Source: Mucor racemosus
Taxonomy: Eukaryota; Mucoromycota; Mucoromycetes; Mucorales; Mucoraceae
Assembly (NCBI GenBank): GCA_027405735.1
Contig: JAPEHQ010000011.1
Location: 310,001 to 374,000, forward strand
Direction of reading: 5' to 3'
DNA length: 64,000 nt
The notes beneath the pieces were generated by a model, which saw only the letters and a list, made by a program, of their open reading frames with translations, had not been told where the DNA came from and ran no database searches. This document shows, piece by piece, positions 12,116 to 22,700 of this stretch; position 1 is the first letter of the stretch; each line of letters starts with the position of its first letter. Both the position numbers and the translations under genes were made by a program.

Positions 12116-13004
12116 ATGGTGTTTTTTTTTGCCATTACCGGATTACTGGACAGGCGCCCGGTGATTAGGTAACAATTATGGTGTTTTTCTATTCTATAGG
12201 ATACCCTTCAGAATGTGTGCTATAATGTCATAAAATGCATAATATAATGGCAAATAAAAAAAATTCTGCACTAATATTAGGTATATAAATAAATTTCAAT
12301 TTGTTTTGCTTACTTATGTATTATAAATGCAGTATTAAAATGCTTTAAAAAAGTATCATAAACTTGAAGGTCGAGAAAATGATTTTAGGTACAACATCAC
12401 ATTCAAAATCGATGTCTGCCCAAAGGAACCATAGAACTTACTTTTAATTTCGATTCTATTATAATGTTTAGATTTTTGTTTGTATTCCAGAAACAAATAC
12501 CAGTGTAGATCAATGATTCAGTGTTTCTCAGTGTGTTTGCCTGGCTGTTTCCTGCATTCAGCAGATCAATTGCAGTCTACGACGACTCCAACAATGCTAT
12601 CACTTGAATTGATGCCAAACACTGCCGACTTACTCTAACTTTTTTTTTCTATATGCTGCAATCATATAATTTTTTCTCAATTTTCAAATTGATAATAGAA
12701 TATGTAATACCATATATTTTAAGTGCATAAAATTTTCACAACATTTCAAATTTATGGTTCCATTTTTTAAAGGCTATTCATGGTACAGTTATGATCAATA
12801 AGTTGGTAAAAAAAAAAAATTGAAATATATTCATGTGGATGTCAGTAAGTGCTTATTTGTTTTATTTATTTATTATTGTGCTATGTATTTTATAATGTTA
12901 CAACACATTCTGAAGGATATCCCATACTACAGAAAAGGTGCCACAATTACTACCTATTCGCCGGACAACTGTCCAGTAGTCTGGTGATGGCAAAAAAATA
13001 CCAT
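12116..13004. mobile_element. 0.9-kb non-autonomous element with about 125-bp imperfect terminal inverted repeats
   Basis: The segment 12116 to about 12243 (starting ATGGTGTTTTTTTTTGCCAT) is repeated in inverse orientation at about 12878-13004 (ending ATGGCAAAAAAATACCAT). The similarity, roughly three quarters by eye, includes the block ATTCTGAAGG(G/A)TATCC and the word ACTGGACAG. The 640 bp between them have no coding potential. The outline fits an old MITE or foldback element. A target duplication is not clear; the outer flanks read TTAT/ATAA. The superfamily cannot be assigned. Confidence 0.6.
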
Positions 13005-14039
13005 AAAAAAGATGCCATTTTTTACCATGAACAATCAAAAACGGATACTTTTTGACGAAAAGATAGTTTTGCGGATTTCTCGAAAAATTGTATATAAAGC
13101 AAAAGCTACGTAATAATACTTTTCCTATCATTTTGAAAGGGCTATCAAATTATGTAACTCAAGAGTAAATGTTTCACCGAAAATGTTGTACAAATTACAG
13201 GAATAGAAAAAACGGTTTCTAGGTCAAAAGTCAAAAATTTCATTATAAAATTTACAAAAATAAAATTCTATACTACAAAATGAGTTATGTGAAGCATTTT
13301 GAACTTATAAATACATTAGTAGAAATATGCATTTTAAGGGTACAAAAACCCTTTAAAAGAAATTACGCATTTTCTTCCTATGAACCCCTCATGAAATTTT
13401 GATCGAAAATTGCAACGATCGAAAAAAAAAAAAGAGTAATTGGTACAAAAAGTTAGAGTAAATTGTGAAAAATATTGAGACTAATTCTGCATTCAAGGAA
13501 CCGACTAAATCAATTGAGAAATGCTTTGCAAGTTGTGATTTCTTGAGTAGTTTGACGCTATAAATGAAAATTACCGAGTATTTCCATTTGCATAAAGTAT
13601 CCGTTTTTCTCTTAATTGAACCATGCGTTCCACTACTACAAAAGGTCAAATCCAGTTTTATTCCTTGATCCCAAATTGGCTTTGAATTCAATCTGCTACT
13701 GCACGTCGCATAAATCGCGAGCCGATAATGCTTGTGTAATATGCATTGTATAAACTCACTGCTGCTTTTTATAGACTTTCGAAATCAGCAAAAATCCCAT
13801 ATTTTAGATGGCTTCCCGGTTTTAGTATAAATATCGTTTTGGTCGGTGTATTCATGAAGGACATTGCAATAATAAAAAAAAAAAAAAAATAGCGTTTGAA
13901 GACGTATTTAGGATGGTTAAACCTGATCTGATAAGGATTTTAGCACATCATATTTTCTATCTAATGCATAGCCTCCAACGTCGGACTTGTTTGCTTCAGA
14001 CTTTATGTAATAGCTGTCATTTTTAGTTTGCCATTTTGC
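13005..14039. other. Intergenic, AT-rich old repeat
   Basis: The first 700 bp resemble 2560-3140 at word level and probably belong to the same decayed repeat family. No gene recognised. Confidence 0.4.
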
Positions 14040-14079
14040 CACTTTGCACAGATATTAAATGTCAAAAAAGAAACATTAA
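14040..14079 (-). pseudogene. Relic permease gene, fragment left of the Fanzor element
   Basis: Read on the minus strand across the element's TA site, this continues the relic at 18409-18545. It gives INVSF followed by LTFNIC, which aligns with INVSYGLPLLC of the intact permease exon at 33861-34208. At DNA level GAAACATTAATA matches GAAACATTGATA (34144-34155). The far left boundary is uncertain because similarity fades. Confidence 0.6.
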
Positions 14080-14081
14080 TA

Positions 14082-14107
14082 CAGTATTTCCACTTGAAAT
14101 TCAGACA
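14082..14107 (+). repeat. Left terminal inverted repeat of the Fanzor element
   Basis: Starts CAGTATTTCCACTTGAAATT directly after TA 14080-14081. It is the inverse of 18381-18406, with four mismatches in about 27 positions when TA is counted. Confidence 0.8.
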
Positions 14108-15099
14108 TTTCAGGAAAATATTTAGACGATTTCCAATTGAATTTTGAACGATTGTAGTTATATATTGAGACAGAGTAAAAATGAAGTCTAGACAAAGCGA
14201 GAATGCAAATTCATAAAAATTGTGAGTAATTTTTGAACGAATAAAGCATTGTTTCTAGATGCTAGTTGTTTATTATGATAAATATTTAAATTGAGCGTAT
14301 GTCCAAAATAATAAAACTGAAAAAGTACAATGTCCCAAAGAGAACCTTTACTTATTAAAAGGTACAATATTACTCAAGCATTCTGTATTGCTATTCAAGG
14401 ACTACAAGGCTTCTCTCTCTCTGTCTGTCTGTCTGTCTCTATCTGTCTTTTCTCGAGTATTGTTTTTAAAGCTCTCGTGGTTACTGCGCTTCAAAATTTG
14501 CTATTATGATGGTGTATCTACTGCTTCTGCGTGATCATAAGGTTTTTTCCCCTCTACTACCTTTTGGAGAAGGTTTTTTTAAGCCTGTGGTCTTTCCTTT
14601 TGTCTCAATACTGATGTTTTTTTCAAGACTGGTGTTATTTACTCAAAATCTAAAGGTTTCCCCCTCAAGGGCTGGTGCATTTGAAAGGTATTCTGAGGAC
14701 TTGTTCTAAACTAAGCACGATTTAATTTGCATGCTTTAAGGAGCTTGTCTGGAATGCTTTATGAATCTATAAGTGATTTCTTGCAATAGCATATTTATTT
14801 ATCACTGATATATTTTTTTCATTAGAGTTAACAAATGAAGGTGTGTTGCGGTGGTAAAATTGTTGAGTTATTTTTTATTAGATTTATGTAATTGAGCGAC
14901 TGAAAGTTTTTATTAAAATTAAGCTAAGATTTGACCTGTTCAATGTTATATTGCAACTGCAAAATTGAATTATTATTATATATTTTAGAACAGATAAAGA
15001 AAAGAAAATTACGAATGTGAAATTTGGCTATTTATATTAAACTTATTTGCTATTGTTATGCTATTTTTTGTTATCTTGTTTCATCACAAACCTCAAATA

Positions 15100-15125
15100 C
15101 AGACTTTACACTTGAAATTTAGACG
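15100..15125 (+). repeat. Second left-end-like sequence inside the Fanzor element
   Basis: TA followed by CAGACTTTACACTTGAAATT, then TAGACG. It resembles the left terminus at 14082, and the following 150 bp share words with the sequence after 14082 (GAACGA, TAGACAAA, GAGAATG). It may be an older internal terminus, a nested sibling element, or a duplicated transposase-binding region. Confidence 0.55.
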
Positions 15126-15595
15126 TTTTTATTATTTTTTTGAACGAAATAGAAATAAAATTTAGACAAAATAGAGACAAAAATTTGTATGAAATGAGAA
15201 TGAGATTTTAGATAAAGTCGGTGTCAATTCACACTAAAATGAATTTGATTTGAGATAAATATGTAGATTCAATCAAGCAATGTATTTCTGAATTATCATC
15301 ATCTTCTTCTTTATTTAAACTCCGATCATTGGTGATGTTAAAAGTTGCAACAGATGGAAACAAATGCTAGCAATTACATAAAACCAGTACATAGTTGTAA
15401 GGTGTTTATCATATATTGACTGCTTGGATACCCGGTAAATACCGATTGATGTATGAAAACCTCATATTGTACATTGCCTCCACACGTAAAGGCAGCTTTT
15501 TATCCTCCCTTTTTTTTTACTTATTTTCTACATCCCATCATCTGCAACAATCGATAATGTACAGATCCTTAATTTTGAATAAAATTCAAGCGGTA

Positions 15596-18150
15596 ATGAC
15601 AAGCAGAGAGTCAGGTATAAATTATAAAATCTTTGAAAGGTAGTTTATTTTTTACAATCATTATTGACTTAGGGGAGAGACCGCAGCCAACATGCAAAGA
15701 TTGCAAAGAAATTGGCCACTACAACAAGAAGTACTACAAATGTAGGCTGTATAAAGAAGAAAAAGCAGATGATGGTGGGTACAACATAAAGTAAATTATA
15801 GATTTTCTAATACTTTTGATAGTTGGCACAAGTAGGAAGCGACAAAATTCTGCGATCAAGAATGTCAAAAGAGAAGCAAAATGCCAAAAAATGGTAGCAG
15901 ATCCCAGTGTCCGTTGTACTAATTGTAAAGGTATTGGCCATAAATCATCACGCTCTCCAGATTGTCCCAGGCATATACCATCTAAACTTGAAGTAATGAA
16001 TCAAAACTTGGGAACTGGATTCCAATCATTTACTAGAAAACTTCCTTTTGATGCTTGTGTAAAAGAACGTTACAGAAGTGTACTCAAAAATAGAATTCTC
16101 TCTGCAAGTGAGGATGTTCGTCAATTGCTCTTCAGAGCACAAATTTTTGTAAACTATTATATTATTCTTCATTCAAATGAAAATATGCCAGGCTGCATTT
16201 ATCGACAGCCTTTCTGGTGTTCCATCTGCCAGTTGGTTAACAACAAGCGTGTTACAAATTCCAACGTGATTCCACCTGGTATGCTTGATGACTGGAACAA
16301 CTTTAGAATACAACATCCAACAAGTTTGTACAAAGTCAACTTGGCTAGTGGTAACAGCCAATGCTTATCGGAGGCATGTCTTCAGGTGTCCATTACTTAT
16401 TTGAATGCTATAGTCGAGACTTTTGAACAGAGAGTAATGTCTTATTTATATTATTTGATCCAAAATATTTGCATGGTAAGCACAAATATAAATTTTACTT
16501 ACATTATAAAACCTCATACTTTTGATTCGTAGGTAATGAAGCCTGATCAAGTGAAGCTCATTGTGAAAGAATATTGCTACCAATATGTTTGTAGAGGTGA
16601 ACCTAAATGGCCCACTGGTGTTGCTCTGTCAGATGATTTGAAATTAAAAATTAGAAACGAATGTGATCCGTTACGTGATCATACAACTGAATCCGTATCA
16701 TTGAAAAGTCTCTCTGCATCCCCAGGCAATTATATTCGCTGTTTCTCACATATACTTTCAGCCTATGAAGAAGAACATAGAAATCATTCTCCTTTTGATG
16801 TAAGACGGCTTCCGCTACCCAGGTTGTTTAGCATTTCACCAAAACCATCATGTCGGTGTAGATTTGTCAATATTAGTGTAAATGCATTATCTTGTTTTGT
16901 AAAAGAGTCTCTTCCAAAAGGTTATGAAAATCAACTCCAAATGTTTCATCGTATATTTGATTTCACTAAATTACGATTCAAAGAGTAAGTTTGTTTAAAA
17001 TATCTTTATAAAAGCCAACTAACATTATCTTGACAAACCATAGCATATCTCAATTAAGAGCAGACGGTGAAAACACAGTCTTGTTCAATAACCTCGTTAG
17101 ATCTGATGGATTTGCAGTTGATTTTGTATTTAACAGAAAGAAACAAGAGTCAATCATTGGTAATCATGATTTGACATTAGAAGATTTCACATATGAAGAA
17201 GTGGAAAATGTTTACAGGCCTGCTTTTATCGATCCTGAACGAAAAGCTGTATTTACTGCTGCAGTTGGCTTGGGAGATGGTCATCAAGTACGGCGGTGTA
17301 GTACTAAAGAATACTATGATTTGACCGGCTCCACCAAATACTCCATAAAAATTCAAAAGCTTAAAGATGAAAGGGGTATAACCCCGATTGAAACGGATAT
17401 GCCTACCACAAAAACTTGCCAAGCTACGGCTTATCTTACTTATACAGCCTATATGTTGCTTCATAGACAGACTTTGTTTGATTTTTATGGTTTTTAAAGA
17501 GCCAAAGACAGATTCTTTCTTTACCAAGGTCGTCAAAAGGCTCCACAAATTATGGTGAATATGCTGGTCAATGGTAGCAAAAAATATGACAGAAAACAAA
17601 GAAATAAACGTAAAAAAGAAAAAGAAAAAGAAGGTTCATGAAAAAACAAAATGCAAATAGGAAGAAAAGAAAGCACACTACCGCCATTTCCAAGTAAGTT
17701 AACAAATTAGCATTCACGCATCACATCAGCTAATGCATTTCATGATGTAGGCATAAATGGAAACCATCAAAATTCCAACAAGATAAAGCCAAGGTTCCTT
17801 TAATTGTTTTTGGTGCAGGAATGTTTGGTAAAGACTTGGTAAAACTAAAAGGTAACAAATATGGAGTAACTGGCGTTCTCTGGCGTGCTTTAAAGAAACG
17901 AGAAAAAGAAGGAGATCTTTTGGCTGTTACAATTGATGAATTCATGACTTCAAGGATTTGTAATATATGCTATGAAGACTCATTGAAAAAGGTGGACGGT
18001 GTCAAAGGTCATAGTGTTCTTGGATGTCAAAACTGTAAAACACTGTGGCAGAGAGACATCAATGCTGCCAAAAATATGCTTCTTATTTCATCATTAATAT
18101 GGAGTGGTTATGGTCGTCCGGAGGTGTTTTCTCCTAAGGCAAGATCCTGA
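15596..18150 (+). pseudogene. Fanzor (TnpB-like RuvC nuclease) gene, disrupted
   Basis: Proposed exons: 15596-15614, 15673-15774, 15823-16475, 16533-16984, 17044-17693 and 17751-18150, with GT-AG junctions that keep frame; about 758 codons. Two N-terminal zinc-knuckle-like motifs, C-x2-C-x4-H-x7-C, are encoded in exons 2 and 3 (CKDCKEIGH, CTNCKGIGH). The RuvC-I aspartate is in FIDPERKAVFTA (Asp codon 17231), RuvC-II in VTIDEFMTS (Glu codon 17938), followed by a CxxC...CxxC zinc finger (CNIC, CQNC), and RuvC-III in WQRDINAAKN (Asp codon 18055). This is the Fanzor/TnpB fold of RNA-guided DNA nucleases. The gene is broken: an in-frame TAA at 17495-17497, a TGA at 17639-17641, and a frame change in the Lys-rich segment 17500-17690. 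RuvC-I has DPE, where the family usually has DPG. The Fanzor subtype is not resolved. Confidence 0.85.
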
Positions 18151-18171
18151 TCATACAGTTTATTTAATTTG

Positions 18172-18194
18172 TATCGCCGTAATAAACACGGTTT
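18172..18194 (+). other. Small hairpin with T-run just downstream of the Fanzor frame
   Basis: CCGT-(loop)-ACGG at about 18174-18188, followed by TTTTTT. Fanzor/TnpB guide RNAs usually start near the gene's 3' end and extend toward the element end, so 18150-18406 is the natural place to look. The hairpin itself is short and could be chance. Confidence 0.3.
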
Positions 18195-18261
18195 TTTCCT
18201 TTGGGAGATTTAGATCATTACAGGTAAGTTATAAGTATTATTACTGTTCAACTGAAGACTA

Positions 18262-18406
18262 ATTTCATTTTTTCCAAATCTCCTTTCTCACTTTATCTAA
18301 ATTTTATTTTCATTTCATCCAAACTTTATCCTCACTATATCCCAATTTTATTCTTATTTCATCCAAAATTTTACTTATTTCATCTGATTTTGAAGTAGAA
18401 ATACTG
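18262..18406 (-). repeat. Right subterminal tandem repeats and right terminal inverted repeat
   Basis: On the minus strand the right end reads CAGTATTTCTACTTCAAAAT (18406 inward), then about three tandem copies of a roughly 35-bp unit containing GGATGAAATRAGAATAAAATT and ATAAAGTGAG. Similar words follow 15100 on the left. Tandem subterminal motifs may act as transposase-binding sites. Confidence 0.6.
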
Positions 18407-18408
18407 TA

Positions 18409-18545
18409 GAGATAACAGCTGCGCTCAGAATGGCTTGCCAGTAAAATTCTGATCCGAAACTATGCATAAATGAGCGGATTAGTATTAATTATATTAATTA
18501 AATTATAAATGTATGCTCAGGGGCATTATTAGTGTACAATCCATC
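18409..18545 (-). pseudogene. Relic permease gene, fragment right of the Fanzor element
   Basis: The minus-strand translation FGSEFYWQAILSAAVIS matches FGSEVYWQAIMSAAVIS at the start of exon 6 of the intact permease (33861-35733). Similarity continues into the homologous intron and the end of exon 5 (GGGCATTATTAG near 18520 against the region near 34268). It is interrupted exactly at TA 18407-18408 by the Fanzor element. Confidence 0.75.
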
Positions 18546-19310
18546 ATGCAATATGTATGTTCCTTTTATAAATTAAAATTTTACTTGATTTATTATTATT
18601 ATATATATACTTACACCCATTTTTCAAAAAGCATATGTTTTTCATTGATTAATTATAAGAGGATGGAAATGTTATGATAGGTGAAGTGGTGAATAGTGGT
18701 TTTCGATAATTTACAGAATGTATAGTCTTTACAATGTGCAGTAATTTCCTGTACATACCCGAGATAATCCTAATATAAAAAAATAAATCAGTAAGAAATA
18801 CATGAAAATATAACTTTTATATTCATATATACCCTCCATTTAAATAAACACATAAGAAATTCCTTGAAATCCCCAACCTGTGTGATCTGGATAGGGACAT
18901 TTATACAATGATGTTTATCATTAATCTGGCGATGAATCTTTTTTTTTAAGTGTCTACAAGTCTTGGATGCTGAGGAAGAGTTGTTAGTCAGTCGTCTTTC
19001 GGAAGCCACTTCATATATATTAAATCAAGTAACTCGACCATACTTTCTCTCTTAATTGTGTGATGCAAATCCCAGCGATTTTCTTCATACCAATTATACA
19101 GCTTTCAAATCCTATTTTTTTTTCAGTCTTTTTAGTATGAGCTCAGAATTTCAGTCCTAGATAGTATCTACCTCTCCAATTCATTAAATCAATCGAGATT
19201 GTAAAACTTCATATCCATTGTTTCTTGTAATGTCTGTATCATAAATAACTATATACAGCATGACCTATATTTAAAATATGGTTATAAACATGATATGTAT
19301 CTTCAAAAAA
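18546..19310. other. Intergenic, AT-rich, no gene recognised
   Basis: No coding frame, RNA gene or repeat boundary could be supported here. Confidence 0.4.
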
Positions 19311-19319
19311 CCTCAATTG

Positions 19320-19720
19320 CATTTTGCGCAAAGTTTATTGTAAAATATTTGCCTGAATTTCATGCAGAATTTAAAACTGTACAAAATCATTTAATACGCT
19401 AGGCCGACTTATTTTGAAGTTCATATGGAGCTATTAAACGAATTTGTTTTTTTATCATTCTTTAGTTGATTTCACAACAAATGGGGTTTGGAGCTTATCA
19501 AAGATTTTATGTTTTAAGATGTAATATAAACTAATATTTTGATTATCTCGGCGAAAAATATTGATTTTTCGCTGAAACCAAAAATAAGGAGTAGCTTTTA
19601 GTTGGACCTACCTGTAAATGCAAAAAATTAACGAAACAATTTAGATACTCATTTTTATTATCAATTTCAGATTAATGTTAGATAAATACACTTATATTCT
19701 GGTATTAAAAACAAATATCA
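19320..19720. repeat. Diverged dispersed AT-rich repeat abutting the tandem array
   Basis: Resembles 40280-40640 in the same orientation: both contain AACTGTACAAAA, an ATTTAATAYGCTA block, a TTGATT/TTGATC segment, and ATTATCTCG(G/A)C(G/A)AAAAAT, in the same order. The last 40 bp before 19756 also look like a diverged version of the end of the array unit. Confidence 0.55.
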
Positions 19721-19755
19721 GGGAAGCTTGAATATATTGTCAAACATTAAAAAAT

Positions 19756-22700
19756 AAGAAGATTTAGCTTAGAAACTATTATTTGCAAGCTTATTAAAAT
19801 CTCGAGATATTTGACATCTTAGATTGAGATTTTAAGCGGGGAAAAACAAGTGTTTCACTTTTGAAGCCTTTATACTCGCTGAAAAATCAAGATGAATAGA
19901 AATAACTTTTTTGTCAATATTCTGTAACATCTCAAGTATATCTTACATTTTATATTTCCTGATTATCTATTGAAATGGGGGCACGCTCCGATTTTGAATA
20001 TCACCATATAAAATTGTATAATCAGATATGCATACCTATGTGACTGAGCTAGAATCCAAAAAGTGTTCAAATGGAAAAAAAGTCCAAAAAATCCAAAAAA
20101 CAACCTTGTATGTCTAATTACTCACAAAAATGCATAGTAAGTTGAACTAGCCTATTAGATATCTTGGGTTCAGTTTTTAATTCTGAATCGATCTATTTAG
20201 GTTTTGAAAATGTTTTTCTCATAAAATCTCTAGTAAATTTAATGTCAAATTTTAACGGTTTTTGATCAAAAAGTACCCTTCATTCAAATGCAACCCTATA
20301 ATATTTTATTTTTACATTATGCGCAACAAAATTATCTACAGAATGAGTATTTATACGTAGCTGTAGCCCTATTTTTCGTGGGGATATACATTTTTTTAGT
20401 CTTTTTTTTGTGAAACCGAAAATTTTTCCTTGTATATCCTCGTCCAAAATGGATCCTTTTTTTGTATCACCAAAAATCAATATTTTTTGATGAGGTAAAA
20501 TTCGTTGGATAGATGCTAATAAGTATTATCCTATAGTTCTAGCCTTGCATACCTGTCATCCCTTCATAGACCTCTATAACAGAAAAAGAGCTCTCACAAA
20601 ATTTATAAAAAAATAAATTTTTTTTTACAGCCATCCAAAGCCTAGATATCCTGGTAGAGAATGAAAAATAATCTAGACTTTACTTAATACCCATCATTGC
20701 AATACCTTAGTATTTTCTCGGCTTATTTTCATTTCAAATGCGCCTTCTCAATTTTAAGCTGGCCATTTCTGCATCATTCAAATTTATGAAACAATCACTA
20801 TAGTAACCATCCTTGCTTCATTTAATAAATTTTGTAGCCGGGACAATGTTGAATGGATGGATACTGTTTTTAAAAACAAGTTTCTATTAAAATTGATTAC
20901 CAGTACAAATATTCACATTTTTTAACTTATTTTGTCCTCTGGAATTGTTGAAACTAGACTTGACGTTTAGAATTGTATATCAAAATGTGTGGAATAAATT
21001 GCTCAACAACTTTTATCATGTGTTCAAAGAAGACGTTATAATGAAATTTAAGGGTTGCCATAGGCGTATAATATACTAGAATCCAGCAAAGTTTATACTA
21101 CAAAAATCTCTGCAAAATTGATAGATACAATAAAATGGATTGCAGATTCGTTTTTCAACAGCCAATTTTACCCCAGAGAACTTGGTTGCCTGATTCCTAG
21201 CGATACCTTTGTAAAAAAATGTGAAAATTCTCCAAATTGTTAAAACTACAAATTAGAAAAACAAAACAGGATTCACAATTATGAGGTTTGGGGGTCCAAA
21301 AAAAAAACCATCCCTGAAACTTTAATATGTAATAAAACATTGAAAAACAAGAAGATTTAGCTTAGAAACTATTATTTGCAAGCTTATTAAAATCTCGAGA
21401 TATTTGACATCTTAGATTGAGATTTTAAGCGGGGAAAAACAAGTGTTTCACTTTTGAAGCCTTTATACTCGCTGAAAAATCAAGATGAATAGAAATAACT
21501 TTTTTGTCAATATTCTGTAACATCTCAAGTATATCTTACATTTTATATTTCCTGATTATCTATTGAAATGGGGGCACGCTCCGATTTTGAATATCACCAT
21601 ATAAAATTGTATAATCAGATATGCATACCTATGTGACTGAGCTAGAATCCAAAAAGTGTTCAAATGGAAAAAAAGTCCAAAAAATCCAAAAAACAACCTT
21701 GTATGTCTAATTACTCACAAAAATGCATAGTAAGTTGAACTAGCCTATTAGATATCTTGGGTTCAGTTTTTAATTCTGAATCGATCTATTTAGGTTTTGA
21801 AAATGTTTTTCTCATAAAATCTCTAGTAAATTTAATGTCAAATTTTAACGGTTTTTGATCAAAAAGTACCCTTCATTCAAATGCAACCCTATAATATTTT
21901 ATTTTTACATTATGCGCAACAAAATTATCTACAGAATGAGTATTTATACGTAGCTGTAGCCCTATTTTTCGTGGGGATATACATTTTTTTAGTCTTTTTT
22001 TTGTGAAACCGAAAATTTTTCCTTGTATATCCTCGTCCAAAATGGATCCTTTTTTTGTATCACCAAAAATCAATATTTTTTGATGAGGTAAAATTCGTTG
22101 GATAGATGCTAATAAGTATTATCCTATAGTTCTAGCCTTGCATACCTGTCATCCCTTCATAGACCTCTATAACAGAAAAAGAGCTCTCACAAAATTTATA
22201 AAAAAATAAATTTTTTTTTACAGCCATCCAAAGCCTAGATATCCTGGTAGAGAATGAAAAATAATCTAGACTTTACTTAATACCCATCATTGCAATACCT
22301 TAGTATTTTCTCGGCTTATTTTCATTTCAAATGCGCCTTCTCAATTTTAAGCTGGCCATTTCTGCATCATTCAAATTTATGAAACAATCACTATAGTAAC
22401 CATCCTTGCTTCATTTAATAAATTTTGTAGCCGGGACAATGTTGAATGGATGGATACTGTTTTTAAAAACAAGTTTCTATTAAAATTGATTACCAGTACA
22501 AATATTCACATTTTTTAACTTATTTTGTCCTCTGGAATTGTTGAAACTAGACTTGACGTTTAGAATTGTATATCAAAATGTGTGGAATAAATTGCTCAAC
22601 AACTTTTATCATGTGTTCAAAGAAGACGTTATAATGAAATTTAAGGGTTGCCATAGGCGTATAATATACTAGAATCCAGCAAAGTTTATACTACAAAAAT

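Larger units (their letters stand above)
14082..18406 (+). mobile_element. Fanzor-carrying Tc1/mariner-like element, TA target site, 4.3 kb
   Basis: Left end at 14082 and right end (inverted) at 18406. Both begin CAGTATTTC(C/T)ACTT and both are flanked by TA (14080-14081 and 18407-18408); about 23 of the first 27 bases including TA agree. CAG termini with a TA duplication are typical of Tc1/mariner elements. Insertion is independently supported because the sequences outside the two TAs rejoin into a permease coding sequence related to the gene at 33861-35733. The only recognisable cargo is the Fanzor gene (15596-18150). No mariner DDE/D transposase was seen, so movement probably relied on a transposase in trans. 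A second left-end-like sequence at 15100 raises the possibility of a shorter 3.3-kb form. Confidence 0.8.

Noticed and set aside
14506..14709. 67-codon ATG frame inside the Fanzor element
   Set aside because: Made of short T-rich repeated words, no domain, no splice partners. Mentioned only as content.
17573..17660. An intron (GTAGCA...AAATAG) that would skip the TGA in the Fanzor gene
   Set aside because: It leaves the downstream exon in the wrong frame and removes conserved Lys-rich sequence. It also does not remove the TAA at 17495.
20280..20480. 66-codon minus-strand frame repeated in every unit of the array
   Set aside because: It starts at TTG, not ATG, has no domain, and recurs only because the DNA unit recurs. 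Not annotated as a gene.
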